Positions 6,585 through 14,999 of a stretch of DNA of 36,582 bases are shown piece after piece. This DNA comes from Verrucomicrobiia bacterium (GTDB taxonomy: Bacteria; Verrucomicrobiota; Verrucomicrobiia; JADLBR01): the NCBI GenBank assembly GCA_020847615.1, contig JADLBR010000432.1, forward strand, positions 1-36,582, written 5' to 3'. Position numbers and translations under genes: made by a program. Under the pieces are notes generated by a model. It searched no databases. It was not told where the DNA came from and saw only the letters and a program-made list of their open reading frames with translations. Position 1 is the first letter of the stretch. Each line of letters begins with the position of its first letter.

Positions 6585-8194
6585 TCGTCCAACCCGTCCG
6601 GCTGATCGCCCAGGGGCGCCTCGTCATTCGCCGCGGCCGGCAGCGGCCCGGCCGCCACCCGCATGCCGCCGACGAAGAGGTCTTTCCGGAGGTCCATCCG
6701 CGGGGTCACGGTGCCGGTCTCGCGCGCGCCGTGCAGGGCGTCAAGATCCAGGTCGCAGACGAGGATCGTCTCCTCGTTGGAATCCGCCTCCGCGGCGATC
6801 CCGTCCCGCGCGAAAGCAAAATCCGATGGCGTCAGCACCGCGGCCTGCGCGAAGTTGATGTCCATGTTCGTCACGTCGGGCAGGTTCCCCACGTTGCCGG
6901 CCATCGCGACATAGATCTGGTTCTCGATCGCGCGCGCGTGGCAGCAGTGCCGGACCCGCAGGTAGGCCTGCCGATTGTCCGTGCAGAACGGCACGAAGAG
7001 AATCTCCATCCCCTGCTCGGCGAGGAAGCGCACCGGCTCGGGGAACTCCGCGTCATAGCATATCAGCACGCCGATCCGCGCCTTGGGCGTCTCGATGACC
7101 TGAAGGGCGTTGCCCCCGACGATGCCCCACCAGCGGCGCTCGTTGGGCGTGACATGGAGCTTGGGCTGCTGCAGCACCGTCCCGTCCGGCAGGCAGATGA
7201 ACGACACGTTATAGAGCCGCCGCTTCTCCATCACCGGGTGACTTCCCGCGATCAGCGTGAGGCCATAGCGCTTCGCCAGGCCCCTCGCCAACCGCGCGAT
7301 GCGCGGCGTGTAGGCCGCCAGCCGCTTCATGCCCTCCTGCGGCGAGAGCGCCCCCGTCTGGGAGAGCAGCTGGATCGTGAACAGCTCCGGCAACAGCACG
7401 AAGTCCGACTTGTAGTCCGCCGCGATGTCCACGAAGTACCCGACCTGATTCGCGAAATCCTGAAACGACCTGACCTTCCTGAACTGGTACTGGACGCACG
7501 CGACCCGGACCTTGCGCGTCCCGGACGGGCGCGGCCTGAACGCGGGATTCAACCACTCGATCAGGCTGGCAAAGTTGTGGCTGCGCGGGTCGCGGAGGTA
7601 ATGCGACAGGATGCCCTTGAGGACGAATCCCTCCCGCAGCTGGAAGCTCAGCACCAGGTCGCGGATCAGGCCGGCCTCCACCTGCCGCGCGTATTCCTCG
7701 GGAGAGAATTTGTCCGCATAGTCGCAATAACCCCAGAGTCGCCCGCCGGCCAATATGCGCCGCAGGTTGAGCCTCCGGCACAGTTGCCTCCGCGCCTCGT
7801 AGAGCGCGGCGCCCACCCCCTGCCCGCGGGCCGCGGGATGCACGTACACATCCGCGCCGTAGAGCGTGTCGCCGCCGGGGTCATGATTCGTGAAGTAGCC
7901 GCTGTCGGTGATGCCGGCCCAAGTGTGTGGCCGCAGCGGATCCGGCCCGAGGTTGACGATCAGCGAACTGCACGCCCCCAGCACCTTGCCGCGCGCCTCC
8001 GCGACGAGCTGGCCCTGCGGGAATACACGAAGGTGGCTCAGCAGGTGCGAGCGCGCCCAGACCACCTGCTCCTGCGCCATCTGGGGGTAGCACACCCTGT
8101 TCAGCTCGATCAGGGCGCCCACGTCATCGCGCGTCGCCTCCCGGACGCGCACCCTCGCGCCACCCTCCCGCACAGGCTTTGGCTTCGCCGCCAT
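6581..8194 (-). CDS. GNAT acetyltransferase-carbon-nitrogen hydrolase fusion
   Basis: 537 residues, cytoplasmic. The N-terminal half (about 13-215) is a GNAT domain with the acetyl-CoA loop ARGQGVGAALY at 122-132. The C-terminal half (about 226-500) is a nitrilase-superfamily domain with the full Glu-Lys-Cys triad: E270 (LLPELF), K345 (PKLHVTPNE) and C379 (LICYDAEFPE). This two-domain architecture is known among nitrilase-superfamily branches fused to other domains; substrates are mostly undefined. The pairing could let one protein acetylate an amine and hydrolyse an amide. The last residues are Ala/Pro/Asp-rich and overlap the YdcF-like start. The ATG at 8194 has AGAGGA about nine bases upstream. 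Confidence 0.9.
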   Translation of the reverse strand: MAAKPKPVREGGARVRVREATRDDVGALIELNRVCYPQMAQEQVVWARSHLLSHLRVFPQGQLVAEARGKVLGACSSLIVNLGPDPLRPHTWAGITDSGYFTNHDPGGDTLYGADVYVHPAARGQGVGAALYEARRQLCRRLNLRRILAGGRLWGYCDYADKFSPEEYARQVEAGLIRDLVLSFQLREGFVLKGILSHYLRDPRSHNFASLIEWLNPAFRPRPSGTRKVRVACVQYQFRKVRSFQDFANQVGYFVDIAADYKSDFVLLPELFTIQLLSQTGALSPQEGMKRLAAYTPRIARLARGLAKRYGLTLIAGSHPVMEKRRLYNVSFICLPDGTVLQQPKLHVTPNERRWWGIVGGNALQVIETPKARIGVLICYDAEFPEPVRFLAEQGMEILFVPFCTDNRQAYLRVRHCCHARAIENQIYVAMAGNVGNLPDVTNMDINFAQAAVLTPSDFAFARDGIAAEADSNEETILVCDLDLDALHGARETGTVTPRMDLRKDLFVGGMRVAAGPLPAAANDEAPLGDQPDGLDD

Positions 8195-8253
8195 CGGACA
8201 GATCCTCTCACATCCTTATGCGCGCCACCCCCACTGAACGCAAGGCGCTCCGT

Positions 8254-10257
8254 CTACTCCAGAATCACCAGCCGGTCGCGCGCTGGACCCCGCACCTCGA
8301 GCCGCGGACCCCCCGCGGTCTCTTCAATCGTGCAGTCCCAGCCATCCGGCGGATAGCGCCCCGCGACGCGCCTGGCCGGCGCGCGCCGCCCATCCAAACG
8401 GATCGAACAATCCCCATCGCCGATCAGGTGCAAGATCCATCGCCGGCGATCCGGCTGCTCGGTCAAGACCGCCTGAAAGCCATCGGGCGCCACCGTGATC
8501 GGCGCAGGCCCCGCCAAGGAGTCCACAGCCGCCTGCAGGAGCGCGTCCGAATCCAGCGATGCCAGATAGCCGACGCGACCCGACCCAAGCCGATTGACAT
8601 GGAAGAGCGGCCACGACCCCTGCCCATCCTTGAGCCAGAGATGCGTGTCCCCGTGCCGCGGCTCGACGCGCACCACGCGCGCGATCTTGGCGCCGGGCGG
8701 CGGCGCACCGCCGGGCATCTGGCCCGAGATCACGGCATCTTCGGGCACGTCCGCGATCCCCTGGAACGAGACGCCCATCGCCTCCGCCATGGCAAAGTCG
8801 GGCCCCTCCGCGCCGCCCGGATCATGGCGCAGCGCATCGCCCGCCACCAGCAGCGCGCCCCCGCCCTCGGCATAGCGGCGCAGGGCCATCACCGCGCCTC
8901 CATCCATCCCCGATGTCTGCGGCACCACCAGAATCGCATAGCGCCCCAGACGATCCGCGTCGCCCGATAGATCCAGGCTGTTGAGGAACGCGGGCGGCAT
9001 GCACCGCCGCAACCTCTCCTCGGCAAACTTCTGCATGGGCCCGATGTAGCCCGCGCGGTCGAGATTCTTGAAGCGGTTGCGCGTGTTCTCGCAGAACACC
9101 ACGCCCAGGTGCGCGACCGGCCGCGCGCCCACGAGCCACGGCTCGATGTCCTCGACCATCGCATAGAACGGCGCGAGTTCGCCCGCGTGCCACTGGAGCA
9201 TCCCGGGCGATGGCATCAGGCTCCGGTGGTCGGTCAGCTTGTGCCCGAAGTACGAGTAGCATCGCCCGCCCAGGGCCAGGCTCCAGCGAAATGCCTCCCG
9301 CTCCAGCGGCGCGATGGGCGTCGTCCGGTTCATCAGGCCGTTGATCGCCGCCGCCTTGTCCAAGACCCCGCAGAGGAACAGCAGCCGAAACGGATCACCG
9401 TACTCGTTATACGCGATGTCCAGCGGGCGCCCGATGTTCAGGTCGTTGTCATGATAGCTCTGGATGCTGTTCTGCCAGATCTCCACCGACGGCTTGATGC
9501 CCTTGCACAGGGCGTGCAGCCTCTCGACGACGCGCCGGGTCGTCGAGAGGTAGAACTCCATGTGCCGCCGCTCGTCGAAGTCCTCCCACCGGACCAGTTC
9601 CCGCCCGTACATCTCGAGGAACCGGCGCCTGCAGCCTTCGCACGTGCAACGCTTCGCCGAGGAGAGGATGTCCCACCGCATGCCGTCCACCGGATAATTC
9701 TCCAGCACCTCGCGCGTGTAGGCCTCGACCAGCTCGAGATACCCCGGCGCGTTGAGACAGATCAGCCCCCGGCTCGAGAACACGCCATCGGGATCCGGTT
9801 TGCCGTGGATGAAATCTCGGCCCAGGTTGTCCCGCATGAATTTCCAGTTCCAGTTGAGCGTCACGTAGCCGAAGGCCGCGATGCGGCGCCTGTGCAACTC
9901 CTCGATGGTCCGCCCGAACCAGTCGCCCTTCATCCCGGGGAACCTGACCCCGACGCGGGTCGCGTGGGTGCAGTAGCCGTGGTGCGGCACGGCCATCACG
10001 ACCGTCCCGTCGATGTGCGTCCTCGCGCAGAAATCCGCGAACGCGACCGGGTCCGCCTCGCTCAGGAATTCCGGGATCTGCTCCGGCCGCAGCGCGATCC
10101 AACTCCAGTCCACGTTGAATTGCCGGAAGCAGTGGGTCGGCCCCTTGGGCCTGTACCCCGCCACGCTCGCGGAGGGCTCGAACCAGCTTTCCCCGCCAAA
10201 TGCCGCTGACCCGAACAGCACTGCCGCGAGAACCCCCAGAAACATCTTGGATCTCAT
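8254..10257 (-). CDS. Exported GHL6-like glycosyl hydrolase-like protein
   Basis: 667 residues. A signal peptide (MRSKMFLGVLAAVLFGSAAFGG) precedes a TIM-barrel-like region with YPVDGMRWDIL and a C-x-C-x2-C cluster (C204, C206, C209) followed by RRRFLEMYG, as in the hypothetical glycosyl hydrolase 6 family. A later Rossmann-like section (YAILVVPQTSGMDGGAVMAL, then a GGGALLVAGD turn) resembles the beta-galactosidase trimerisation domain. It probably acts on a carbohydrate outside the cytoplasm; catalytic residues could not be assigned with confidence. Start: the frame stays open to 10683 but would overlap the sulfatase in low-complexity Arg/Pro sequence. The ATG at 10257 has a strong ribosome binding site and a signal peptide directly after it. 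It is 28 bases downstream of the sulfatase, so co-transcription is likely. Confidence 0.8.
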   Translation of the reverse strand: MRSKMFLGVLAAVLFGSAAFGGESWFEPSASVAGYRPKGPTHCFRQFNVDWSWIALRPEQIPEFLSEADPVAFADFCARTHIDGTVVMAVPHHGYCTHATRVGVRFPGMKGDWFGRTIEELHRRRIAAFGYVTLNWNWKFMRDNLGRDFIHGKPDPDGVFSSRGLICLNAPGYLELVEAYTREVLENYPVDGMRWDILSSAKRCTCEGCRRRFLEMYGRELVRWEDFDERRHMEFYLSTTRRVVERLHALCKGIKPSVEIWQNSIQSYHDNDLNIGRPLDIAYNEYGDPFRLLFLCGVLDKAAAINGLMNRTTPIAPLEREAFRWSLALGGRCYSYFGHKLTDHRSLMPSPGMLQWHAGELAPFYAMVEDIEPWLVGARPVAHLGVVFCENTRNRFKNLDRAGYIGPMQKFAEERLRRCMPPAFLNSLDLSGDADRLGRYAILVVPQTSGMDGGAVMALRRYAEGGGALLVAGDALRHDPGGAEGPDFAMAEAMGVSFQGIADVPEDAVISGQMPGGAPPPGAKIARVVRVEPRHGDTHLWLKDGQGSWPLFHVNRLGSGRVGYLASLDSDALLQAAVDSLAGPAPITVAPDGFQAVLTEQPDRRRWILHLIGDGDCSIRLDGRRAPARRVAGRYPPDGWDCTIEETAGGPRLEVRGPARDRLVILE

Positions 10258-10259
10258 GC

Positions 10260-10270
10260 CCTCACCCCTC
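10260..10270 (-). promoter_or_regulatory. Ribosome binding site deciding the start of the GHL6-like gene
   Basis: On minus the sequence reads GAGGGGTGAGG just before the ATG at 10257. Together with the signal peptide it fixes this start over the longer open frame reaching 10683. Confidence 0.6.
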
Positions 10271-10285
10271 GCATCCATTCCATAT

Positions 10286-11710
10286 CTATTCGAACCGCGC
10301 GCCCACCATCTCGCCGTCGAGTTTCTCCCAGGCCGCGCGCAGTTCCGCCAGCCTGTCGGGTTGCTCGGCGGCCAGGTCGCGGCTCTCGGCCGGATCGTCC
10401 TTGAGATCGTAGAGTTCCCACGCGGCTTGCTGGCCCCGGCGGGGCACCCGGACAATCTTCCAATCGCCGTCGCGCAAGGCCGCGCGACCGCCCTGGCGCC
10501 AATAGAGTCGCTCGTGGGGCCGCCCTTGCCGCACGCCCGCAAGATAGGGGATGAGGTCCACGCCATCGGTGGGTTTCGGGACCTCGGTCCCCGCCGCCAT
10601 CGCGGCGGTCGCCGCGATGTCCGGCGACCAGACGGGCGGCCGGTAGGTCGTGCCCGGCGGCAGCGTTCCCCGCCATTGCACAAGGAATGGGACCCGTATC
10701 CCCCCCTCGTACATGTCCCCCTTCTCCCCCCGCAAGGGCCGGTTGCTCGACGTCAGCTCACGGGTCGGCCCACCGTTGTCGCTAAGAAAAAAGATCAGGG
10801 TCCTCTCCTCGAGCCGCCCTTCGCGCAAGGCCCCCAGGATGGCCCCGACACCGTCGTCCAGGCCGGAGAGCATCGCCGCAAAGATGCGCCGATGGACGTC
10901 CCCGATGTGGGCGAAGCGCCCCATGTTGGCATCGGCGCCCTGCAGCGGGGAGTGCACCGCATTGAAGGCCACGTAGAGAAAGAAAGGCCGCCCCGCACAG
11001 CGCCCGATGAAATCAACGGCCTCCCGCGCCAGCACGCCCGTGAGGTATTCCCTTTCTTCGACGGGTTGCCCGCCGCGCAAAATCGGGTTATCCGCGTCGT
11101 AGGCGGGTTCGTCGTGACCCATGTGCGTGGAGAGCACGAGTTTTCCATCGGGGCTCGTCCAGAGTCCCTTGCCCCCGCCGGGTAGCGCCCGGCGGCGCAA
11201 CATCGTCGTCACGCCGCGATACGGCGGGGGCACATAGAAATGACCCTCGTGCAAAAACCCGACGAACTCGTCGAATCCCCGCCGCAGCGGGTTGTGCGCG
11301 GCCGAGCCGCCGAGGTGCCATTTGCCGATGGCCGCCGTCGCGTATCCCGCGTCGTGCAAGAGATTCGCCAGCGTGTCCTGCTCCGGCGGCAGGCCGGTGC
11401 CCGGATCCTCGTTGCGCGCACCGATCGGGTTAAACTCGTGCCCGAAGCGCGTCTGAATACGACCCGTCAACAGCCCCGCGCGCGAGGGGCTGCAATTGGG
11501 TGCCGTCACGTAACCGGCAGCGCACTGCACCCCATTCCGCGAGAGCGAATCGATATGCGGGGTCGGGATGTCTCCGCCGTAGCAGGTCGGCTCACCATAG
11601 CCCAGGTCATCGGCAACTATGATGATGATGTTGGGCCGGACCGGCCCGGTGTCCGCCGCGCGCAACAGCGCCGTGGCGAGGCCGAGGGCGAGAACAAGGG
11701 CGCGTTTCAC
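10286..11710 (-). CDS. Family S1 (formylglycine-dependent) sulfatase
   Basis: 474 residues, exported (signal peptide MKRALVLALGLATALLRA). The sulfatase signature C-S-P-S-R at 73-77 (NCSPSRAGLLTGR) gives the Cys converted to formylglycine. Metal ligands include the DDLGYG pair at 34-35 and the DNGG motif in the second half; GKWHLGG is the usual downstream motif. It removes sulfate esters, most likely from a polysaccharide or sugar. Subfamily and substrate cannot be told by eye. The start is GTG at 11710 with GAGG about eight bases upstream. It lies between a Gfo/Idh oxidoreductase and a GHL6-like protein on the same strand, fitting a sulfated-glycan role. No maturase gene is in the window. Confidence 0.92.
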   Translation of the reverse strand: MKRALVLALGLATALLRAADTGPVRPNIIIIVADDLGYGEPTCYGGDIPTPHIDSLSRNGVQCAAGYVTAPNCSPSRAGLLTGRIQTRFGHEFNPIGARNEDPGTGLPPEQDTLANLLHDAGYATAAIGKWHLGGSAAHNPLRRGFDEFVGFLHEGHFYVPPPYRGVTTMLRRRALPGGGKGLWTSPDGKLVLSTHMGHDEPAYDADNPILRGGQPVEEREYLTGVLAREAVDFIGRCAGRPFFLYVAFNAVHSPLQGADANMGRFAHIGDVHRRIFAAMLSGLDDGVGAILGALREGRLEERTLIFFLSDNGGPTRELTSSNRPLRGEKGDMYEGGIRVPFLVQWRGTLPPGTTYRPPVWSPDIAATAAMAAGTEVPKPTDGVDLIPYLAGVRQGRPHERLYWRQGGRAALRDGDWKIVRVPRRGQQAAWELYDLKDDPAESRDLAAEQPDRLAELRAAWEKLDGEMVGARFE

Positions 11711-11797
11711 TGGCTGCCTCGCGGGCTAGTGCCGGCTTCCGTCGGCGTTTTCCGGATATTCATGCGATGCTCTCAGGCCGCCGCAGGCCTCCCCGCT

Positions 11798-13213
11798 TCA
11801 TAGGAGATCGTAGCCCTCTCGCGCCGTTCGCCGCAAGAGTGCCGCGCCCTCTTCATCGCCCAGGATCGCCCGTTTCCCCAGGTCCCAGCGTATGGGTCGC
11901 CCCGCCAGCATCGCGATGTGCGCCAGCAGGCATAGGGTGTTGCTGCGATGGTGGGACCATACGTCGGCGACGGGTTCCCCGCGATCGCGGACGCAGGACA
12001 CGAAGTTGTCCATGTGCGCGGTGGGCACGATATCCCCCGACACCTTCTCCGCCTGCGCCCAGCGCGGGACCTTGCCCTTGTACAACCGCATCATCGCATC
12101 CCTCACCGCATCGCGACCGCGGGCGTCCCCCTCCGCGGCGTCGAGCGCCGATCCCCGGATCGCGTGTTCCTTCCCCTCGCGACTGACCCAGACGGACCCG
12201 CCCGCGCCGGACAGCTCGAGGCCGTTGGGGGGCTTCCCCTGCCCGGACTCCCGCGCGCGGCCATCGATCCGCAGCTCGTGCCCGCCCGGAAAACGCAAGA
12301 CCGCACCATAGTCCATCACGGTGCTGAAACCATTCGGCAACGAATCGAATGGCCTCCTGCCGAGCAGCACATCGCGCGACGCCTCCCGCCCGTGCGGGAA
12401 GGTGCCCGAGCCCTCGATCTCAACCACGCCATCCGCGGGAGGATCGATCGCCCATATCGCGATATCCACATGATGCACCCCCCAATCCGTCAGTGGCCCG
12501 CATCCCGTCTCCAGCCACATCCGCCAACTGCCGTGGCATCGCTGCGGGCAATACCGGGATTTCGGCGAGGGTCCCAGCCACCCGTCCCAATCCAGCCCCT
12601 CGGGCACCGCCACGAACGGGAAGACCTCATTGCCTTTGCCGTAGCGCGGCGGGAGTTTCACGGTCGCGGTCAACCTGGGGCCGAACTTCCCCATCCGCGC
12701 CAAGGCCACCGCCTTGAGAAAGATCCCGTCGTACTCGCTGCGCTGCTGTGTCCCGACCTGAACGACCCGGCCGCTCTCCTTCACGGCGCGGCACACGGCC
12801 TCGCCCCCGCCCACGGTGAGCGTCATCGGTTTCTCGACGTACACGTCCTTCCCGGCGCGCACGGCATCCACGATCATCTTCGCGTGCCAGTGGTCGGGCG
12901 TGCCGATGGTCACCGCATCGATGTCGTCGCGCCCCAGCGCCTCGCGATAATCGCGATACACCCTCGGCCTCTCCGGTTGCACCTTGTCCAGGTGCCCGAA
13001 GAACTTCTCCACGCATGACGTGTCCACATCGCAGCACGCCACCACCCGGCCGAACGCACGGCTCCCGACCGAGATGGCGCCGCCACGGTTCCGCACCCCG
13101 ATCGCCAGAAAATTCAGCCCCCCATTCGCCGATGGCGCGCACCGCGCGACGCGCCCCCAACCCGCCATCCCCGCAGCCCCGGCCATCGCGCCCAGAAACG
13201 TCCGCCTACGCAT
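11798..13213 (-). CDS. Gfo/Idh/MocA oxidoreductase, first copy
   Basis: 471 residues. A Tat-like signal (MRRRTFLGAMAGAAGMAG) precedes an NAD(P)-binding Rossmann domain, with CDVD at the second strand, GTPDHWHA, and the catalytic VYVEKPMT motif whose Lys is conserved. The C-terminal domain contains the GVHHVDIAIW stretch typical of the family. Such enzymes oxidise or reduce sugars and polyols with tightly bound NAD; the Tat signal suggests periplasmic action with the cofactor loaded before export. AGGACGAG lies directly before the ATG. The gene is divergent from the DUF1846 gene and probably leads the transcript covering the sulfatase and GHL6-like genes. Confidence 0.9.
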   Translation of the reverse strand: MRRRTFLGAMAGAAGMAGWGRVARCAPSANGGLNFLAIGVRNRGGAISVGSRAFGRVVACCDVDTSCVEKFFGHLDKVQPERPRVYRDYREALGRDDIDAVTIGTPDHWHAKMIVDAVRAGKDVYVEKPMTLTVGGGEAVCRAVKESGRVVQVGTQQRSEYDGIFLKAVALARMGKFGPRLTATVKLPPRYGKGNEVFPFVAVPEGLDWDGWLGPSPKSRYCPQRCHGSWRMWLETGCGPLTDWGVHHVDIAIWAIDPPADGVVEIEGSGTFPHGREASRDVLLGRRPFDSLPNGFSTVMDYGAVLRFPGGHELRIDGRARESGQGKPPNGLELSGAGGSVWVSREGKEHAIRGSALDAAEGDARGRDAVRDAMMRLYKGKVPRWAQAEKVSGDIVPTAHMDNFVSCVRDRGEPVADVWSHHRSNTLCLLAHIAMLAGRPIRWDLGKRAILGDEEGAALLRRTAREGYDLL

Positions 13214-13315
13214 CTCGTCCTGCCTTTCCCGTCACCGATCCCACATGCCCGAAACCCGACCCCCCTAAAAGGAAAAATCTCGGGCCGTGATTGCTGTGGC
13301 GGGCCAGTCCATGAT
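13214..13315. promoter_or_regulatory. Divergent intergenic region, Gfo/Idh versus DUF1846
   Basis: 102 bases separating a minus-strand and a plus-strand gene. Both promoters must lie here or inside the neighbouring genes. I see no convincing -35/-10 pair and no clear operator palindrome; the only A-rich stretch is at about 13267-13278. Confidence 0.35.
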
Positions 13316-14872
13316 ATGAAGATCGGGATGCAGGACGCACCCCCCGCCCCCCCGCCGGGACCACTCGCCTTCGACAACGAACGCTACCTCGCCGAACAGA
13401 CAGCGGCCATCCTGGAGCGGATCGCGCGCTCCGACAACAAGCTCTACCTCGAGTTCGGCGGCAAGCTGCTGTTCGATTACCACGCCGCGCGCGTCCTGCC
13501 CGGCTTCGACCCCAACGTGAAGATGCGCCTCCTTCAGCACCTCCGGGACAAGACGGAGATCCTCATCTGCGTCTACGCGGGCCACATCGAGAACCGGAAG
13601 GTGCGGCTCGATTTCGGGATCACGTATGATTCCGACGTCTTCAAGCTGATCGATGACCTCCGCGAGTGGGGCCTGTCCGTCCGGGCCGTCGTCATCACCC
13701 GCTACACCGATCAGCCGGCCGCCACGGCCTTCAAGGCGCGGCTCGAGCACCGCGGCCTCGAGGTCTTCACCCACGGCCCATTGCCCGGCTACCCGGCCGA
13801 CATCGACCGGATCGCGAGCGACGAGGGCTGGGGTGCGTGCCAGCGCATCGAGACCAGCCGGCCCCTCGTGGTGGTCACCGGACCGGGCCCAAACAGCGGG
13901 AAGATGGCCACCTGCCTGTCCCAGGTCTACCACGAGCACCGGAGGGGCGTGCGCGCCGGCTACGCGAAGTTCGAGACATTCCCCATCTGGAGTCTTCCGC
14001 TCCGCCACCCCGTGAACGCCGCCTACGAGGCCGCCACCTCTGAACTCCGCGATGTCAACATGATCGACCCCTTCCACCTCGAGGCCTACAACCGGCGCGC
14101 CGTCAACTACAACCGGGACATCGAAAGCTTCCCGCTGCTGCAGCGCATCCTCACCCGCATCAGTGGCGCGCATACGATATACCGCTCGCCCACCGACATG
14201 GGGGTCAACCGCGCCGGCTTCGCCATCATCGACGACAAGGCCGCCGCCGAGGCCGGCCGACAGGAGATCATCCGTCGCTATTTCCGATACGCCTGCGAGC
14301 ACGCCCTTGGTTCCGTCGACATCGAGTCGGTCGAGAGGGTCGAGCGACTCATGAAAGAGTTCGATCTCGCGCCAGAGGACCGGAGCGTTGTCCAGCCCGC
14401 GCGGCGGGCCGCCGCCGAGGCCGAGGGCCGTCCGGGCAAGGGCAATGCCGGCGTGTACTGCGGCGCGGCCATCCAACTGCCCGACGGTTCGATCGTGACC
14501 GGCTGCAACTCCCCCCTGATGCACGCCGCGTCGAGCCTGGTCCTCAATAGCGTCAAGAAACTCGCCTCCATCCCCCCGCATCTCGATCTCATCAGCAAGA
14601 ACCTCGTCGAATCCATCGGAACCCTCAAGACCGACATCCTCAAGCGCAAGAGCATCAGCCTCGATCTCGAGGAGACTCTCGTGGCTCTCAGCTCCAGCTC
14701 GACGACGAGCCCCGTGGCCCGCCTGGCCATGGAGCATCTCAAGACACTCGCCGGTTGCGAGGTCCACTTGACCCACATCCCATCCCCGGCCGATGACATC
14801 AGCCTGCGCCGCCTCGGCTTCAATCTCACCTGCGATCCAAAGTTCGCCACCGACAAGCTCTTTGCCGCCTGA
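13316..14872 (+). CDS. DUF1846 (UPF0371) family protein
   Basis: 518 residues, close to the family's usual size of about 500. Characteristic stretches are DNKLYLEFGGKLLFDYHAAR (from 40), ITYDSDVFKLIDDLR (from 102), a glycine-rich GPGPNSGK loop at 189-196, and GVNRAGFAIIDD. It is cytoplasmic, with no signal peptide. Crystal structures exist for the family, but to my knowledge the reaction is not established; the GPGPNSGK loop hints at nucleotide or phosphate binding. It stands alone on the plus strand, divergent from a Gfo/Idh gene and convergent with the yjhG-like gene, so it is probably monocistronic. A start at 13328 is also possible; neither has a good Shine-Dalgarno. Confidence 0.9.
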   Translation: MKIGMQDAPPAPPPGPLAFDNERYLAEQTAAILERIARSDNKLYLEFGGKLLFDYHAARVLPGFDPNVKMRLLQHLRDKTEILICVYAGHIENRKVRLDFGITYDSDVFKLIDDLREWGLSVRAVVITRYTDQPAATAFKARLEHRGLEVFTHGPLPGYPADIDRIASDEGWGACQRIETSRPLVVVTGPGPNSGKMATCLSQVYHEHRRGVRAGYAKFETFPIWSLPLRHPVNAAYEAATSELRDVNMIDPFHLEAYNRRAVNYNRDIESFPLLQRILTRISGAHTIYRSPTDMGVNRAGFAIIDDKAAAEAGRQEIIRRYFRYACEHALGSVDIESVERVERLMKEFDLAPEDRSVVQPARRAAAEAEGRPGKGNAGVYCGAAIQLPDGSIVTGCNSPLMHAASSLVLNSVKKLASIPPHLDLISKNLVESIGTLKTDILKRKSISLDLEETLVALSSSSTTSPVARLAMEHLKTLAGCEVHLTHIPSPADDISLRRLGFNLTCDPKFATDKLFAA

Positions 14873-14922
14873 CTCGAAAAATGCCGCATCGCTTCCCGTA
14901 GCCGAACGCGTATGCGTTTGGC
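14873..14922 (+). repeat. REP-like unit, site B, directly after the DUF1846 stop
   Basis: GTAG at 14898-14901, stem GCCGAACGC (14901-14909), loop GTAT, arm GCGTTTGGC (14914-14922). The flank from 14873 (CTCGAAAAATGCCGC and on) belongs to the repeated unit: with the arm it matches site A at 37 of 39 positions by eye. The repeated sequence begins immediately after the TGA of the DUF1846 gene. It lies between convergent genes and could act as a bidirectional terminator or an mRNA 3' stabiliser. Confidence 0.85.
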
Positions 14923-14999
14923 CGCCAATCGCCCGGGGCGATCGGCCGCATGATTCCCGTCGCCACGGTCGCCAGATCGTGGCCCGGTCCAGCGGGGCA

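Noticed and set aside
10258-10683. N-terminal extension of the GHL6-like gene
   Set aside because: It would overlap the sulfatase by about 400 bases with Arg/Pro-rich sequence; a good ribosome binding site and signal peptide occur at 10257.
11775-11790. AGGCC/GGCCT hairpin as terminator between Gfo/Idh and sulfatase
   Set aside because: The five-base stem has no T-tract and could easily arise by chance at this GC content.
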